In this document: positions 25,927-37,662 of the stretch, one piece after another
Layout: each line of letters starts with the position of its first letter
Numbering within the stretch: the first letter of the stretch is position 1
Assembly (NCBI GenBank): GCA_033807695.1
Contig: CM066309.1
Coordinates: 868,001 to 932,000 of the forward strand
Length of the DNA stretch: 64,000 bases
Direction: 5' to 3'
Origin: Daedaleopsis sinensis
Lineage: Eukaryota > Basidiomycota > Agaricomycetes > Polyporales > Polyporaceae
Translations under genes and position numbers: made by a program
Notes under the pieces: generated by a model
Told to the model about the DNA's origin: nothing
Database searches by the model: none
What the model saw: the letters and a program-made list of their open reading frames with translations, nothing else

Positions 25927-28404
25927 TCAAGCCCGGCGACGAGAACATTTTGCGGGTGGAGGGCAATCAGAGCCCGGCTCGTCAGAGGCAGGTTGCTTGC
26001 TGCAAACCCGGTCAGCACTAGGTCATTCATACGCGTGGAGACAGACATACCCAGCGCTTGAACCCCCGTCTCGCAACTGTTGAGCAACCATCGAATGTAT
26101 CACCCATGCCACATCTTTAACTGCTGCCTCCCATGAACCCCGCATGGCGTCCGTTGCGACACCTCTCCACCACGTAAGAGAGAGCAAGACAATCAACATA
26201 CCGTTTTGGCCGGGCCTCTTCAAACATTCCCAATCGCCCTTGCCACCGACGACGGGCCGACCTTGTCCATCGTGTGTCCGCCATTCCGGTTGTAGTGCCC
26301 CCCACCACTTCCACCACTCCTCGGCATACTTCTCCTGCTTGATCTTCGGGGTCTTCTCGAGGTCGCGACGTTGCACCTTGATCCAGTGAAGAATTTCCGG
26401 AGGGCGGTTAGCGACACCTAGCCCACGTGTCTGTAGCCACAAGTCAATAACAAGGTCACGGTCTTGCCTTCATTGCCTGAACACGTACATTAGTTTTCCA
26501 ACGATAGCCTCGCTCAAGTACATTTTTTCACGCCACCGTCCGCATGAATTCCGGACCGCACCCCTTGGACTCCATGAAGTTGAATGGGTCCCGGACCCAG
26601 TCGGGCCACCCCTCTTCGTCGACGATGACGCTCTCGGGTAGGTCTCCAGACCCGGAGGTGGACTGCGTGATCCGTGAAGTAAGAGTCGTGGATGGGGTGG
26701 ATGAGGATGGGGGAGCAGCGGCTGCAGCAGAACACTGCCTTGGAATTGACGTTGTCAAGACCGTAGGTGAGGGCCTGGCGGGCGAAGGGTCCTCGGGGTT
26801 CATCCGTCCCATTGGCAGCACTGGAGGCGGCAGCGCTGTCGGTGCTCGGCGGGGATTCCAGGGTGCTGGCGGCGGCAGGGACATTCTAGCTGCAGCAGAA
26901 GTTGAGTGTATGGTCGATGGCGCCGGCGTCATATTCAAAGGCACAGTCAATGCCGTTTGAGTCGTCGCGGTCAATGACAGCGCTGGTGGGGTAGTGGAGG
27001 GCGGCATCGATGTCGTCTGAGTCGCCGTGGTCAAGGATGGACCCGATAGATGAGGAGCCGGCGAGCTGGTGGTGGCATGATCCAACTGGGAAGCAGCACC
27101 ATCGTCCGGAGGGCCTTCAAGTCCATCGCCCACGGTCGCCGCCGCGCCTCTCTGGTTGGCGATCTCAGAAAATGAAGCAGTCAGATATCTTCTGTGGCAA
27201 ATTGAGCGACAAGGGATACACATACCAGATGTCTTCATCAGAAAGCGAGTGAAGGACCCCATGGCATCCGTTCTAAATTGATCTCCATCAGACAAGTGCC
27301 ACGGGACAGGCATGGATCCATCGGTCTTCCCTGCGGTGATCCTGTGGAACAGTGAGATACAGTGCATATATTAGCAGTAGGACTACATACACCTTCACGT
27401 CGAACTCGCGCGTGGAGGCGGTGTTGGCGACGGGAATCCCTGCGAACAATGTTACGTAGTAGCCAGTCTTCTCGCGGATCTTCTCCAAGAGTGGCTGAAC
27501 GATGCCCGCCACCATCTCGCGAGCCCTATGTGGCATTGTCAGTGCGCGATACGACAGTATGGGAGACCATAAACGGAACTTACGCGGCCTGCTCTTCCAG
27601 CGGTGGGACGAGGGCCACAGCGTCCACTTCGGCTTGTGCCTCAGCTACGGCCATTGCCTGGAACTCCTCGAGTTCAGCCTGAACGGCAGCTTTATACTTG
27701 TCGCTCTCTTGGGCCAACAGTTCTCAGGCGATTGTGCCCTGGAAAGTGAGTCTGTGGGTGGCGGCGAGGCCAGCATTGGCCCACCTCTCTTTGAAGACAG
27801 AGTCGATGAGGTCGGGCTTCTTAGTCATGTAGAACTGCCAATCGACGAGCTGGCGGGGGGCAGAGGGGGATTTCTGATGGTTATCGAGGTCTTTGAAGAA
27901 TGTGGACCAGGGATTGTCATGTTGTCGAAAGTGAAGCGTACAAAGATACCGGAGGTGGCCCCGGATGCGCTAGATTGGACACAAGATCAGTTCAATCATA
28001 CACCAAACACCAGATATGTAGTTACATACCTTTTGAGTGCGCGAGATGATCGCACCCTTCTCCTTCAACACCTCCGCGGTCTCCTCCGGCGTGTCCCGCA
28101 TGGTGGTAGAAGGGTCCTCGTCGAGCAGGTAGTACCAGGGGAAGTCGTCCCAGTACCATGAGTAGAGGTCGTCCCAGAAGGTTTTTTGTGTAGGACGTAG
28201 GGTGCCCTTGAGCTTGATAAAAGCTGGGAGGAAGTTGGCGAGAAAAGCGGCGCGTTCGTGATGGAAGTTGCTGCGCTGGCCTGGCTTGCCACCTTTGGGC
28301 TGCTTCTTTCTCCAGCGGCGCTCGCGAGCGGAGTTTGAACCATGGTTTCTGGCAGGCTCCGGGTCAACTTGGTAGAACTGGAGCTCGGCTTGGGGGGTGT
28401 CCAT
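25927..28404 (-). CDS. KDZ-associated accessory protein A (function unknown)
   Basis: Multi-exon minus-strand gene starting MDTPQAELQFYQVDPEPARNH (28404). The first exon has a basic stretch (ARERRWRKKQPKGGKPGQR), then HHERAAFLANFLPAF and FWDDLYSWYWDDFPWYYLLDEDP, an aromatic block I associate with proteins encoded beside KDZ transposases in Agaricomycetes. Later exons give REMVAGIVQPLLEKIREKTGYYVTLFAG (about 27400-27530), a Pro/Ser/Thr-rich linker (26540-27170), and RPPEILHWIKVQRRDLEKTP, EEWWKWWGALQPEWR, PGQNGMLIVLLSLTWW (26190-26400). A GTATGT intron near 26050 would lead to a last exon ending CSRRRA at 25927. The function is unknown; the Trp-rich blocks suggest a structured domain specific to this element family. 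Internal borders are approximate. Confidence 0.6.
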
Positions 28405-29809
28405 GGCTGGTGGAGGATGCTGGATTGATGTGGGGGGGAGCTCAGGTCGACTTTTAGACCTGCCGGTGTGGATGGTATTATTTCAAGTACATTTCTCCAG
28501 TGACCAGCTAGAATGTGACCACCGTGACTCACACATCACCTAGCCGAGAATGTTCATACGTGACAAGTTGGATGCCTGGTCCAGACCACCTACGACTACA
28601 GCTCCAAGTCTGTGCTACTAGTCGTCGACCACTGCACCTAGGTATGTTTATACTGATTTAATGTGAGATACTGACTCGCTCTCCCAAGATTTATACTACA
28701 CATTAGCTCACGCTCGCACACTTAGTACACTACGGTAGTCCGAACTTCGGTAGTGCGTGACAGTCAGCAATAGATTGGACGGTTGAGCCAGGTCGGTATT
28801 GAACGTGACAGGTACGACGATAACTTTAAGTGATCAATCTTTCTGATATTACTCTGAATCAAATAGCTCCGCCCGCATAATAGGCAGCCTCGCTCGGGTA
28901 GCGGACTACTATGGAGACACCCGGGTACTAGTACTCAGCCCCGGGTAGTATAGATAGATCACTGCGTACGATGACATTCCTTGTACCAGGCAAACATTAT
29001 GCCAGGCACTCATTGAGCTCACAAGTGTTCTGTAGGTAGTGTACTGTCCGTGAAGATAGCAACGTGGCTGACCACATCGAAATACTGCAGGCCACTCCTG
29101 CTTATGCCATCCAAACTGGTGATCGACCTGCCGGGTGTGATAGGGCGAGGTCTCAGGGAGGCGGTCCATCAGATATATTGTCTTATCCGCGCTCCTGAGA
29201 CATCATGGGGATTGATTGTTTCTGGGCTCTCCTCCTGGACCTGTCAAGTATGGTGGTAGCTTCAACAGTCAAGTTTGCAAAGCTGCTCACTTCGAAGCCA
29301 TGGCCACAGCGCAAGGCAGCTTGTGTTGTCTATGTCAGAGTCGGTATGTCGGTCTATGTGCGCATCGTCTGCACTGCTTAGATTCCTGCTGACTCGGACA
29401 TTGTCTAATCACGCGCTCACAAAACGGGGGTTGACTTGGATCATCATACATCGATCCTCAGCGATTGCGGCCCGGTATTTGCCTGATTACTAGCCCCCTC
29501 TTTCGTCACTCGTGAGTAGCCCCCCCTTTTGTCACCCGTGAGGAAGCCCCGTGGGCCCGGGAGAAACCAAACGGCGATACCCTGCTCTCCGGTAGGTCTA
29601 TAATGTTGCAGTCATAGTAGCAGTTCAAGCACAAATTGGGCCTGCTGCAGGAGATCTAATGGATATGCAGAAACATACGTAGACACGTCAACAGCTCTCT
29701 TCACTGCTACAGTAATACCGCACACCTACGTTAGATACATGTCAAAGTGTCCTTTGAAAGCTGCCATCATGTACATTACTTTATATGAAATCGTCGTGAG
29801 CCGAATCCA
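28405..29809. other. non-coding stretch between KDZ accessory genes
   Basis: No recognisable gene. It contains a two-copy 26-bp tandem repeat at 29491-29542. The part next to 28404 is presumably the promoter of accessory gene A. Confidence 0.5.
29491..29542. repeat. 26-bp tandem repeat, two copies
   Basis: TAGCCCC..TCGTCACTCGTGAG at 29491-29516 is followed directly by a near-identical unit at 29517-29542. Confidence 0.8.
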
Positions 29810-30655
29810 TCAGATTCTCCCTTCATGAATCGACAGAGCCTTCGAAAACTCACCAAATAGCATCTCAGCTATGTGGTCAAGTAGATTGTCCCCTGCAGCT
29901 ATCCAAGCCTCCTTCTCGGCTACCCAAGCTTGTCGGTTGAAGTCGTGCATGAGAACACGAGTGAACTCAGCGTCGAGTTGATCGGAAAATGCGCTCAGGT
30001 ATTCGGTGAAACCCCAAGCTGATAGCGCGCAATTGAGCAATGTTACAGCCTGCCAGTCCCTAATATTCGGGCTCGGACCGAGGCCTACTGGACCCTCGGT
30101 AGATCTCAGGCTATGGTCGAACCGGTATCATGAGCCAGAACCAGATAGACACGGATGGAGAGCTAGGAAAGCCTTACCTGAAGCAATGTCTCTCGGAGAT
30201 ACTGCGGACGTCCACGGCAGAAGAAGCACGGTGCACGGGAGAGGCAGCTGAAGGATCACGAGCTTCTGCGCGAGTGTCAGGCTCCGAGTGGACAGGACAC
30301 CCTATATCTTCCTCAGAAATATGGGATCCTCCAGGCATGAGCTTGAATGCTGTCGCCGAGTGCACAAAATCTTGTGGGGGAAGGTCGGCACCATGCGTAG
30401 GCGACACCGGGAGGGAGGGGTCCCCACTGCCATCCTTCACGCGTATCAGCAGACTGCCGCAGTTGCGTGGAGAATCGTGGACATGAGTCTGTGAAGGAGC
30501 TCAGACGGCATACACACGTACCTCTTGCGCTTCTCATAGTACCGCTTGTTCCGAGCTTGCTTGCTCAGTTTCTGCCTCTCCAGAGAAGGCTCTGCGTGAG
30601 GCGTGATGCCCATAATGTCCGAGGGAGAATGTGCCCACGATGGATTTGTTGACAT
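29810..30655 (-). CDS. KDZ-associated accessory protein B, short basic-region protein
   Basis: Small spliced gene. The ATG at 30655 gives MSTNPSWAHSPSDIMGI, then SLERQKLSKQARNKRYYEKRKR, a basic stretch like the DNA-contact half of a bZIP. Following exons are Ser/Pro-rich (about 30174-30440). The last exon reads AWGFTEYLSAFSDQLDAEFTRVLMHDFNRQAWVAEKEAW to HEGRI and TGA at 29810. The predicted C-terminal helices lack a clear leucine zipper. I recognise the type as a recurrent small ORF beside KDZ transposases but know no function; DNA binding or transposition regulation is inference. Splice sites were not all fixed. Confidence 0.5.
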
Positions 30656-30785
30656 TGAAGTCTCCAGTGCGAGGTAGAGCGAAGCGAACACTGTGAGTAG
30701 GCGGGACGGCAAGCGTGGGTTCTGGTGGACGAAGTTGAGTTGCGAAACAGTATTCATATGGCGCCAATGGTCATGGCCACTCAGA

Positions 30786-30855
30786 CAGGCAGTGGCCCGC
30801 GTCTTAAGATGGGTACTACTCAGGCTGTGGCCCGCGTCTTAAGATGGGTGCTACT
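30786..30855. repeat. 35-bp tandem duplication upstream of accessory gene B
   Basis: Units 30786-30820 and 30821-30855 differ at two positions; core GTGGCCCGCGTCTTAAGATG. It lies about 130 bp upstream of the proposed ATG of gene B and about 145 bp past the stop of the TET-like gene, so it could be a duplicated promoter or terminator element. Confidence 0.75.
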
Positions 30856-30999
30856 GTTACATGCTGGCGCGCTCATGTCGCCTTCAGACGCTCTATACCA
30901 GTTCATACTATATGCGACAATCTGCGACAATATTGCACAAATTCATCTCGTTGCTTTGCTGACTGAGTTACAAACATGAGTGGTGTACAGCGCCGCTAG

Positions 31000-32860
31000 C
31001 TAAGCTTTGTATTTGAATCCCTTCTTCACATCCTCCCACCTGCTAAACATTGCAATGCCTTGCTCCCATCTCTGCTTGCCTGTCTGCATGAACTCACACC
31101 CTGCAGTGAAGAAGGTCTTCTGGGTTTGATAGTCGCACTCGGCCCACCGGAACAACCCTCCAGCCGAATATTGAACGAGCGCGTACTGACACTCGTTATC
31201 GGAACCCAGCGCGGTGTTCAAGTGGCGTAGAATGGCAGACGGAATGATGATCGTGCTCCCAGGAGGGAACTCGATGATCATACGAAGATCCCACAAAACG
31301 AGATGTCCTCCTTGGACTGGGTCGTAGTCGCCGATTGCGGTGATGGCACAAAGGCCGTGTGCTAGGTTCAGGTGGTTGGTATGGATGTGCGAGATGGACT
31401 GCGGCCCGAGGTTCAAGCTCATCACGGTGAAGGCATTGTTCGAAAAGTTTCTATTCAAGCTCGGATCCCGAGTGCAAACCGAGTCTAATGTAGTGCTGTA
31501 GAACTTATGTACATCGGGGAAGAACGACCGAAAGGAGTCTACTGTGAATGAATACTGGCAGTAAGAGATCGAGAGAAAATAACACCTACAGTTTGCAAGA
31601 TTGGCGACCCTCTTGATGGGGACCAGCTTCATCACGGTGTTCCAGACGGCCTGGTTATGCGGGGTGTGTGCGAGGTTACCGACATGCTGGATTGTGGCAT
31701 TTGACACGCACATCCGCAGGGTCCAAACAGGGCGCTCACCTTCTGCCCTCCACCAAACGAGATCCCGGTGGCGATGGAGGGGAAATTGCCTCGACAATTC
31801 TCGCAGTCGGCGGCACTGAGAGAATACGCATCTCGTGTAGTCTCGAAGATCTTCATGAGGGGGTCGTTGATGTTCCCCCACTTTGGCTGTCCACAGAGTT
31901 CGCCGATGATGAAGCCCTTCTGGTCCAGGAGGGCATGGCAGGTACTACACTTGCTGCCAGGATGAGATGGAGGAGCCGCATCAACATCGAGGGCGAAGTG
32001 GACCACGCACCTGCCCGTCCAGCTTATGTACTGCCACCTGATTCGATTCTTGAGCTCATAGACGTGGACAGTTCGTCAATCGGCGCCGGACTGCTTGTAG
32101 GGCTTGGCAGTGAACACATTGGCGGTGACGGGTACGTCGGCCATGTCGAAAGAGTAATCGGTCTCAATGGGGGTGGAGATGGGCGGGGCAGTACCAACGT
32201 CTTGAGCGAGCTTAAGCTCCGTGTTTGCGTCAGTCTGCAAGGCAGATGCGTTCTGCAGATGCTTCAAGGCTGTCTTCTTGAACGGGCGAGATCTGGGTGT
32301 CTCCGCAGCCCTCTTGTCGCGCTGCGCTTGACGTCGTGCCTTTCGGTGCCTGCGCATATGGTCGACCGACTTAGGAACCTCCTCGGGTTTGTCAGCAAAG
32401 CGGACAGCTTCGGGGTCGATGTCCCCAGCATTGTTGGACAACGATGAGAGTACGGCCTTGTACAAAGCGTCTAGATTCTCGGCGGGTTCAGGAACTGGGC
32501 TATGCTCAGGGAATTGGGACGGCTCGTCGGGATCGATGCCATCGGCGCCGTTGTCGGATGCTTCCGATGGGCCGTCCACACCTGCTGCCGCCTGAGCCTC
32601 GCGGACTTCCTGCAAGCGAGCTTCAAGATCGAAGTCGGGAGGCACGTAATAAGGGGTGCCCATGGCCACACCCCATGGTGAGAACTCCCTCCCGGAGCGG
32701 GTCTATGTGTATCGTCGTTAGTATGCTCTTGTACGTACCGGATACAAATGGATGGCATCAGAACATACCTGGCGGAATGTTGGGTTGTTCAAACGCGTGA
32801 CATTGCGGAGGGGAGAGAGTGCTGGAACGAGTAGTGGGCCTTGGACAAATGTGCATTAGT
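31000..32860 (-). CDS. TET/JBP-family 2-oxoglutarate dioxygenase homologue, probably catalytically dead
   Basis: The family oxidises 5-methylcytosine in DNA. The gene begins upstream of 32663: exons reading LRNVTRLNNPTFRQ, RSGREFSPWGVAMGTPYYVPPD, a basic linker (HMRRHRKARRQAQRDKRAA), then GSKCSTCHALLDQKGFIIGELCG and PHNQAVWNTVMKLVPIKRVANLAN. A GTAGGT intron near 31590 leads to the core, LNLGPQSISHIHTNHLNLAHG, AITAIGDYDPVQGGHLVLWDL, IEFPPGSTIIIPSAILRHLN and QYSAGGLFRW, with the stop at 31000. The iron HxD motif reads H-T-N (Asn codon 31375-31377), and the Arg expected before the QY-x-AGGLFRW strand to bind 2-oxoglutarate is Gln (31186-31188). The second iron His (LRHLN) remains. Frame and length are otherwise intact. 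The start ATG is not fixed. Confidence 0.8.
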
Positions 32861-33208
32861 CATGGTGTGCATGATGGATGAGATAGGCGTGCGTAGCAGC
32901 GCGCGTACCACAGCCCGGGCTCCAAAGTCGAAGACGCGCAGGAGCTATGGTCACGTACCGCCCGCCCGCAGCCTGGAGAGACGTACCTTTTTGTGTGAGC
33001 CCCTTTTTGGCCATGTGTGAGCGCGAGACGTAGTATGTTGCAGGGTACGATGTGTGGGAGGGAGAATGAGGGTGAGAAGCAGGAGAAGTCCGCCTGCCCA
33101 GCTGTAATAAGGATGTGTGATGTCACGACCATGTGCCGTGTGACAGCGTGAGTGGCCGCCCACAACGGTCAATGTAAGTTTGCTTCGTGCGTACTTCCGT
33201 CCATCCTC
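32861..33208. promoter_or_regulatory. divergent promoter region of the TET-like gene and KDZ transposase
   Basis: The two genes are transcribed away from each other from this interval, the expected place for transposon-controlled co-expression. No named motif identified; the TET-like 5' exon may extend into its left part. Confidence 0.45.
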
Positions 33209-36200
33209 ATGAGTCGCCGACCCACCAAACGCACTCGCAAATCTCAGCCAGTCAACTCACGTCTTACTGCGAGCTTGCTGACCTGTCTAGCGGCAAGGGT
33301 CTCCCTGCTCCGCAATCTGTCCCCGCTTCTGCATCGATTTACACAATTGATAATGTCTCCGTCAATCGGCAACACATTCACCGCGACGTGTTCCCTCTGC
33401 CCGACACGCCATCCAGCCTGACTTCACATGCCGACCACACCAGCGCTACCGTGGGAGAGATGGGCAGCACGTCCACGGCTGACTGGGCAGGATCTTTCTT
33501 CGTGCATGAAGGGCCGGGGGGCCGCCCGGAGGGTAACATAGAACTTCCCAACGCCCACTCCGAGAAAGCGAAGCGCTATACGAGTTCAGTGCGTTTATTC
33601 AACTCTCCTTCACACCCATGGTTAACTGACGCCGCGTACATTTAACTGAAACAGGATGAGCCGATGAAGGCATTCATTCCCAAACACGACAACTATCTTC
33701 AAGAGTTGCTGCGCAAGGATGGTCGGGGTCGGGCTACACACGGTCGGTGTCTGGATTGCGCAGATATCGAAATGGCTGGGAAGGCCGTGATACGATGCCG
33801 CGCGTGCACTCCAGGTGCGCTTTGCTGCGAGGCATGTGCTGTGCGCAGGCACCAGGACAATCTGTTTCACTGCCTCAAGGTTTGTCCTTGTCCGCCTCTT
33901 GACAGACATTTGCTGATCATATATCTCGAACAGAGGTGGACAGGCCTCACTTTCGAAGACGCGACTTTGAAGAAGCTTGGGCTTAGGATTCAACTGGGAC
34001 ATCAGCACAACCGTAGCCTATGCTCGAACCCCATTCCCTGTCAATCCGACTTCACTGTGGTGCACATCGATGGACGACACACCGTGGCCCTCAGCTGCTG
34101 CGGATGCGACAGCGCTGGACGAGCTGGCAATCAGGTCCAACAGCTACTCCGATACAACCTCTACCCTGCGACTGACTGCGACCCTAACACAATGTTCACC
34201 TTCACCTTGCTGAAGCACTACCATATCCAAAGTTTGCAAAGCAAAATCTCTCTATATGACTACTACCAATCTCTGGAGCTGATGACCGCCAACACCGGAA
34301 CTGAGAAGATGTACAACCGATACAAGGCCTTCATGCGAATTGTCGCCCAATGGCAACATCTCAAAGACTCGAAGCGAGCAGGGCGGGGTCACGATCCAGC
34401 TGGTGTCAATGGAACACAGCCCGGGGAACTCGTGGTACGTTGCCCAGCGTGTCCCCATCCCGACATCAACATACCCGACAACTGGCACACGATATCCGAC
34501 GATCTCAAGTGCGCATTTTCCCCGTTCATCTCGCGACCGCGCTAATAACACCCCACATCATTTGCAGGTACATTTATATGATGACCGTAGCCGTCGACAG
34601 ATGCTTCCGGTTGAAGAGACGCGCTGTTTCTGACGAGCAGAAGGATCCGATTTTGGGCAGTGGATGGGCGTATTTCATCGAAGATACGGGGTACAAGGAT
34701 GTTTTACAGGCATACGGGGAGCAACAGGAGGTACATCAGCTTAGATCATCGCTCGGGTGACTGCTGCTAACTGCTACAAACACTCACAGATGTCAACGTG
34801 TACTGGGCTCTCCACTGTAGATCATGCAAACACGAAATTTTCGCGGGGATACGCTGCAACAGGAGTAGGGGCCGTCGTGTGTGCTCACCACGGTTTCTGG
34901 CTAGCCCTAGGGGTTGGGGATGTGCAGAGGGGCGAAAAGTGAGTGCTGTCAGCCGCCTATGTGATGTGTGACCGTGGGGCTCATGTCATACGTACAAGAT
35001 ACATCAACATGGATTACATATTTGCATGCGCTATCCGAGAATACCTGGTGTTGCACAAACTAGTGTCCTACGATATTGCCTGCCAGTGGTCCAAAGACCT
35101 ACTGCAGCGACTCGCCAGATTCCCTGACCACGTTCGCATTGAGATCCCCACCGGCACCATCGCCTACGCAATTCCCAAGTTGCACTTCGCAAGTCACAAG
35201 CTGGAAGGGCACTCGCCCTACTCCTTGAACTACAGGGTCGGTGCTGGGCGCACAGACGGCGAGGAGATAGAGCACGGCTGGTGGTGGATTCAACCCGCCG
35301 CTGCTAGCACCAAGGGCATGGGCCCAGGGTTTCGTCAAGGCTATCTCAACGCACAATTTGGCTTCTCAAACTGGCGCAAGACTGTCGAGATGCGTGCGTT
35401 CGAGGAAACCTCTCGTTTACCTTATGCCTGCTGACATTTTATACGCGTATAGCTTGGGCTCTGCGGAAGCGGCTCCGCGAAGCGCACGCGATGCATGATG
35501 AGCAGCGCAAGGCGTTCAATGAGCTCACTAGCTTGCTCCAAACACAGGGTCACAATACCGCGACATGGGAGATGGAGATTCGTAGATGGGAGGCGGACCC
35601 GTTTGGGCAAGACAATCCCTTCATCGTCGTCTCTCAAGGTGCGTGCATGAGTGTCGCTCGTGGTCGTCGTCTCTCTTCCTCCTGCTAACACATACTATGA
35701 CAGGCCTTACTCAATCTGAGACATTGCTAGCGCTCGCGAACGAGGAACAACGCGCTAGTGCTGTGCCAGGTTTCATGGCGCTTCACGATGTTAGCATTGT
35801 GGGGTTCATTAGCATGGGCCTCGATCTTGAGGAGGCCAAGTAAGTCTGAGTCTCTGCCGGTTGTGTATGCGACTTGATGTTGACGACTTACTCTCCAGGC
35901 TCAAGCTGAAGGAGAACCTCAAGAAGGCCACAGGGAGCAGACAAGCAAGCATTGTGGAGCGCTGTACTGCGCTACGCCGACGGCTACAGAAATTCCAGGA
36001 GATCCAGAGCATCTACATGCCCCGATCTGTTGGGATGCTGGCCGCGGACCCGGAATGTCGAACCGACGTCGAATTGGTGGAGGACGTTCGACTCGGCCTG
36101 CCTTCAGAAATTGGCGAGATGCATCGCGACACTGTTTGCTCACCACACCTCCAGGAGATTGAAGCTCAATTGCATGAGGCTCAATGCCGCGACACCCTGC

Positions 36201-36976
36201 AGGACATCCGGAACAAGTTACATATTATCGACCACCTCCTCATCTATAAGCGCACCCACGTTCGTCACCAGGGACCGAACACGCGCATGCGCGAAGAGAT
36301 CTCTCTGGAGGACACGCGGAAGGGGCGCGCTGTGGCGAGATACCACCGCGCGCGTCGTGCGAAGCTCGCGTTGTCCGGCAAGGGCTCATGGGAGAGGGAG
36401 CTTCGGATCCTAGAGGATGGCGACGTACGTGGTCTTCAAGACGATGAACCCAGTGCTGTCGCCAATCGCAAACGTACACGGGGCGGCAAGGCGGGTCCCT
36501 CAGAAGGCCGACAAATGATCTCGTGGATCTGGAGAGCATCCAATCTGGAGGGCACCGAGGAGATGGTTGCGTTGTTGAAGGTCGAATGGCTCAAGGCTCG
36601 CGCGCGGACAAACCGCTGGAAGGAGGAGATCACCATCCTCCTGGAGGAGATGCGGCGTGTATTGGCGACGCACTGGTACGATGAGCTAGTGTGGATCGAA
36701 CACTCGCACACAGCCCTTCATTCTGAAGATGCTGCGCTGAAAGAGGGGCTTGTGTCATATGCTTTGAAGCAAGCTTTAATCCATTGGCGGATGCGGTACA
36801 CCTTCCGTGCTATTTGCATAGACAATGCTCGCACAGCGCATGGGACAGGCTGGAAGGAGGAAGGGGAATGGGCTGAGATTGTTGACGTTTCACCCTTGTT
36901 ATACTCAGTACAGGAGCCCGATGAGGTGTATGAGGAGCTTGCAGATCTTGTAGATGATGAGGAAGTTGATTTTTGA
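33209..36976 (+). CDS. KDZ transposase with CxC2 cysteine cluster
   Basis: DDE-type transposase of the KDZ superfamily. N-terminal exon (..YTIDNVSVNRQHIHRDVFPLP..KRYTSS) joins DEPMKAFIPKHDNYLQELL by a 5'-GTGCGT intron. The CxC2 cluster follows (CLDC..CRAC..CCEAC..HCLK, 33750-33880), then RWTGLTFEDATLKKLGLRIQLGH and CPACPHPDINIPDNW. Candidate catalytic acids are VDRCFRLKRR (about 34600), SYDIACQW (about 35070) and DGEEIEHGWWW (about 35260). TGVGAVVC, GDVQRGEK|YINMDYIF and the C-terminal LQKFQEIQSIYMP complete the family signature; TGA at 36976. The core is uninterrupted over more than 900 residues, so it could still be functional. The ATG at 33209 (MSRRPTKRTRKSQP) is in a different frame from the next exon, so a small intron or a one-base shift lies near 33250. 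Confidence 0.88.
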
Positions 36977-37187
36977 AGTTCTCATTTTCACATGGCCCGA
37001 GCATCGTACTTAGTACTGCGATCGACATTGCGAAGTATGGGCGCTGACCCATGGGGAGTGGTCAAGTAGTGACCTACGCACCACGTTCAGGTATGCCGTA
37101 AGCGCTAGCTATGATTTGTAAGTACACTTATTACTGTCATACTCACTCACACACATGTATGTATAATGGAGGAAGACCAAGAGTGTC

Positions 37188-37651
37188 CGTGCTGCCCAAA
37201 TAGGACTTAGCGCCGGGTGGTGAGTATGTACACTGCTTTTGGTACTGCAGACGCCCAGGCACTTTCCGGGATGTTTAGCGCCAGCAAATACCGCACATGT
37301 CAGAATCACATTAGGCACCAAACACCCCTCTAGCTCGCACAAGCGCCTCTAGCTCGCACAAGCGCCCCAGAGCACCGCCACACCCGGTTATATTGCCCCG
37401 CACCGTCCCTTTTGGGCTCCCGGGGCGCCCGTTAAGCGCCCGTCTGGCTCGTTTGGGCGGATAGCCACTCAAACAACCGAAAATGTCCCCATTAGGTAGG
37501 CTGCCGCGGTGCCGAGCGGGTCGCTAAAGCCACCCCCGGCCTGCTTTATACAGCCCCAGGAGCCTGTATTACATCAGAAGTATATCCACCTTATATTGCA
37601 ATACACTCTAAGGGAAGGTCCGGGTTATAATGTATCATTTCTACAACAGCT
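37188..37651 (-). repeat. right long inverted repeat of KDZ element
   Basis: Inverted counterpart of 24361-24800. It is longer by a short tandem duplication of GCTCGCACAAGCGCCTCTA at about 37332-37368. Confidence 0.88.
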
Positions 37652-37662
37652 GCTGCCCGATC

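Larger units (their letters stand above)
24361..37651. mobile_element. KDZ (Kyakuja-Dileera-Zisupton) DNA transposon with TET/JBP cargo
   Basis: A 13.3-kb block bounded by long inverted repeats (24361-24800 and 37188-37651) whose outer ends read AGCTGTTGTAGAAATGATAC. It carries four genes: two accessory ORFs and a TET/JBP homologue on the minus strand, and the KDZ transposase divergently on the plus strand. It sits in the leader of the copia element, its right end 11 bp before the gag ATG. No clear target duplication was found at these borders, so the exact ends are provisional. KDZ elements carrying TET/JBP genes are known from mushroom genomes. Confidence 0.72.

Noticed and set aside
37188..37651. 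Interpretation of the KDZ inverted repeat as an LTR of a second copia element
   Set aside because: The right copy ends CTACAACA just before gag, which looks LTR-like. However, the two copies are inverted, no primer-binding site fits before the gag ATG, and the genuine direct LTRs with ATGAG duplication lie outside.
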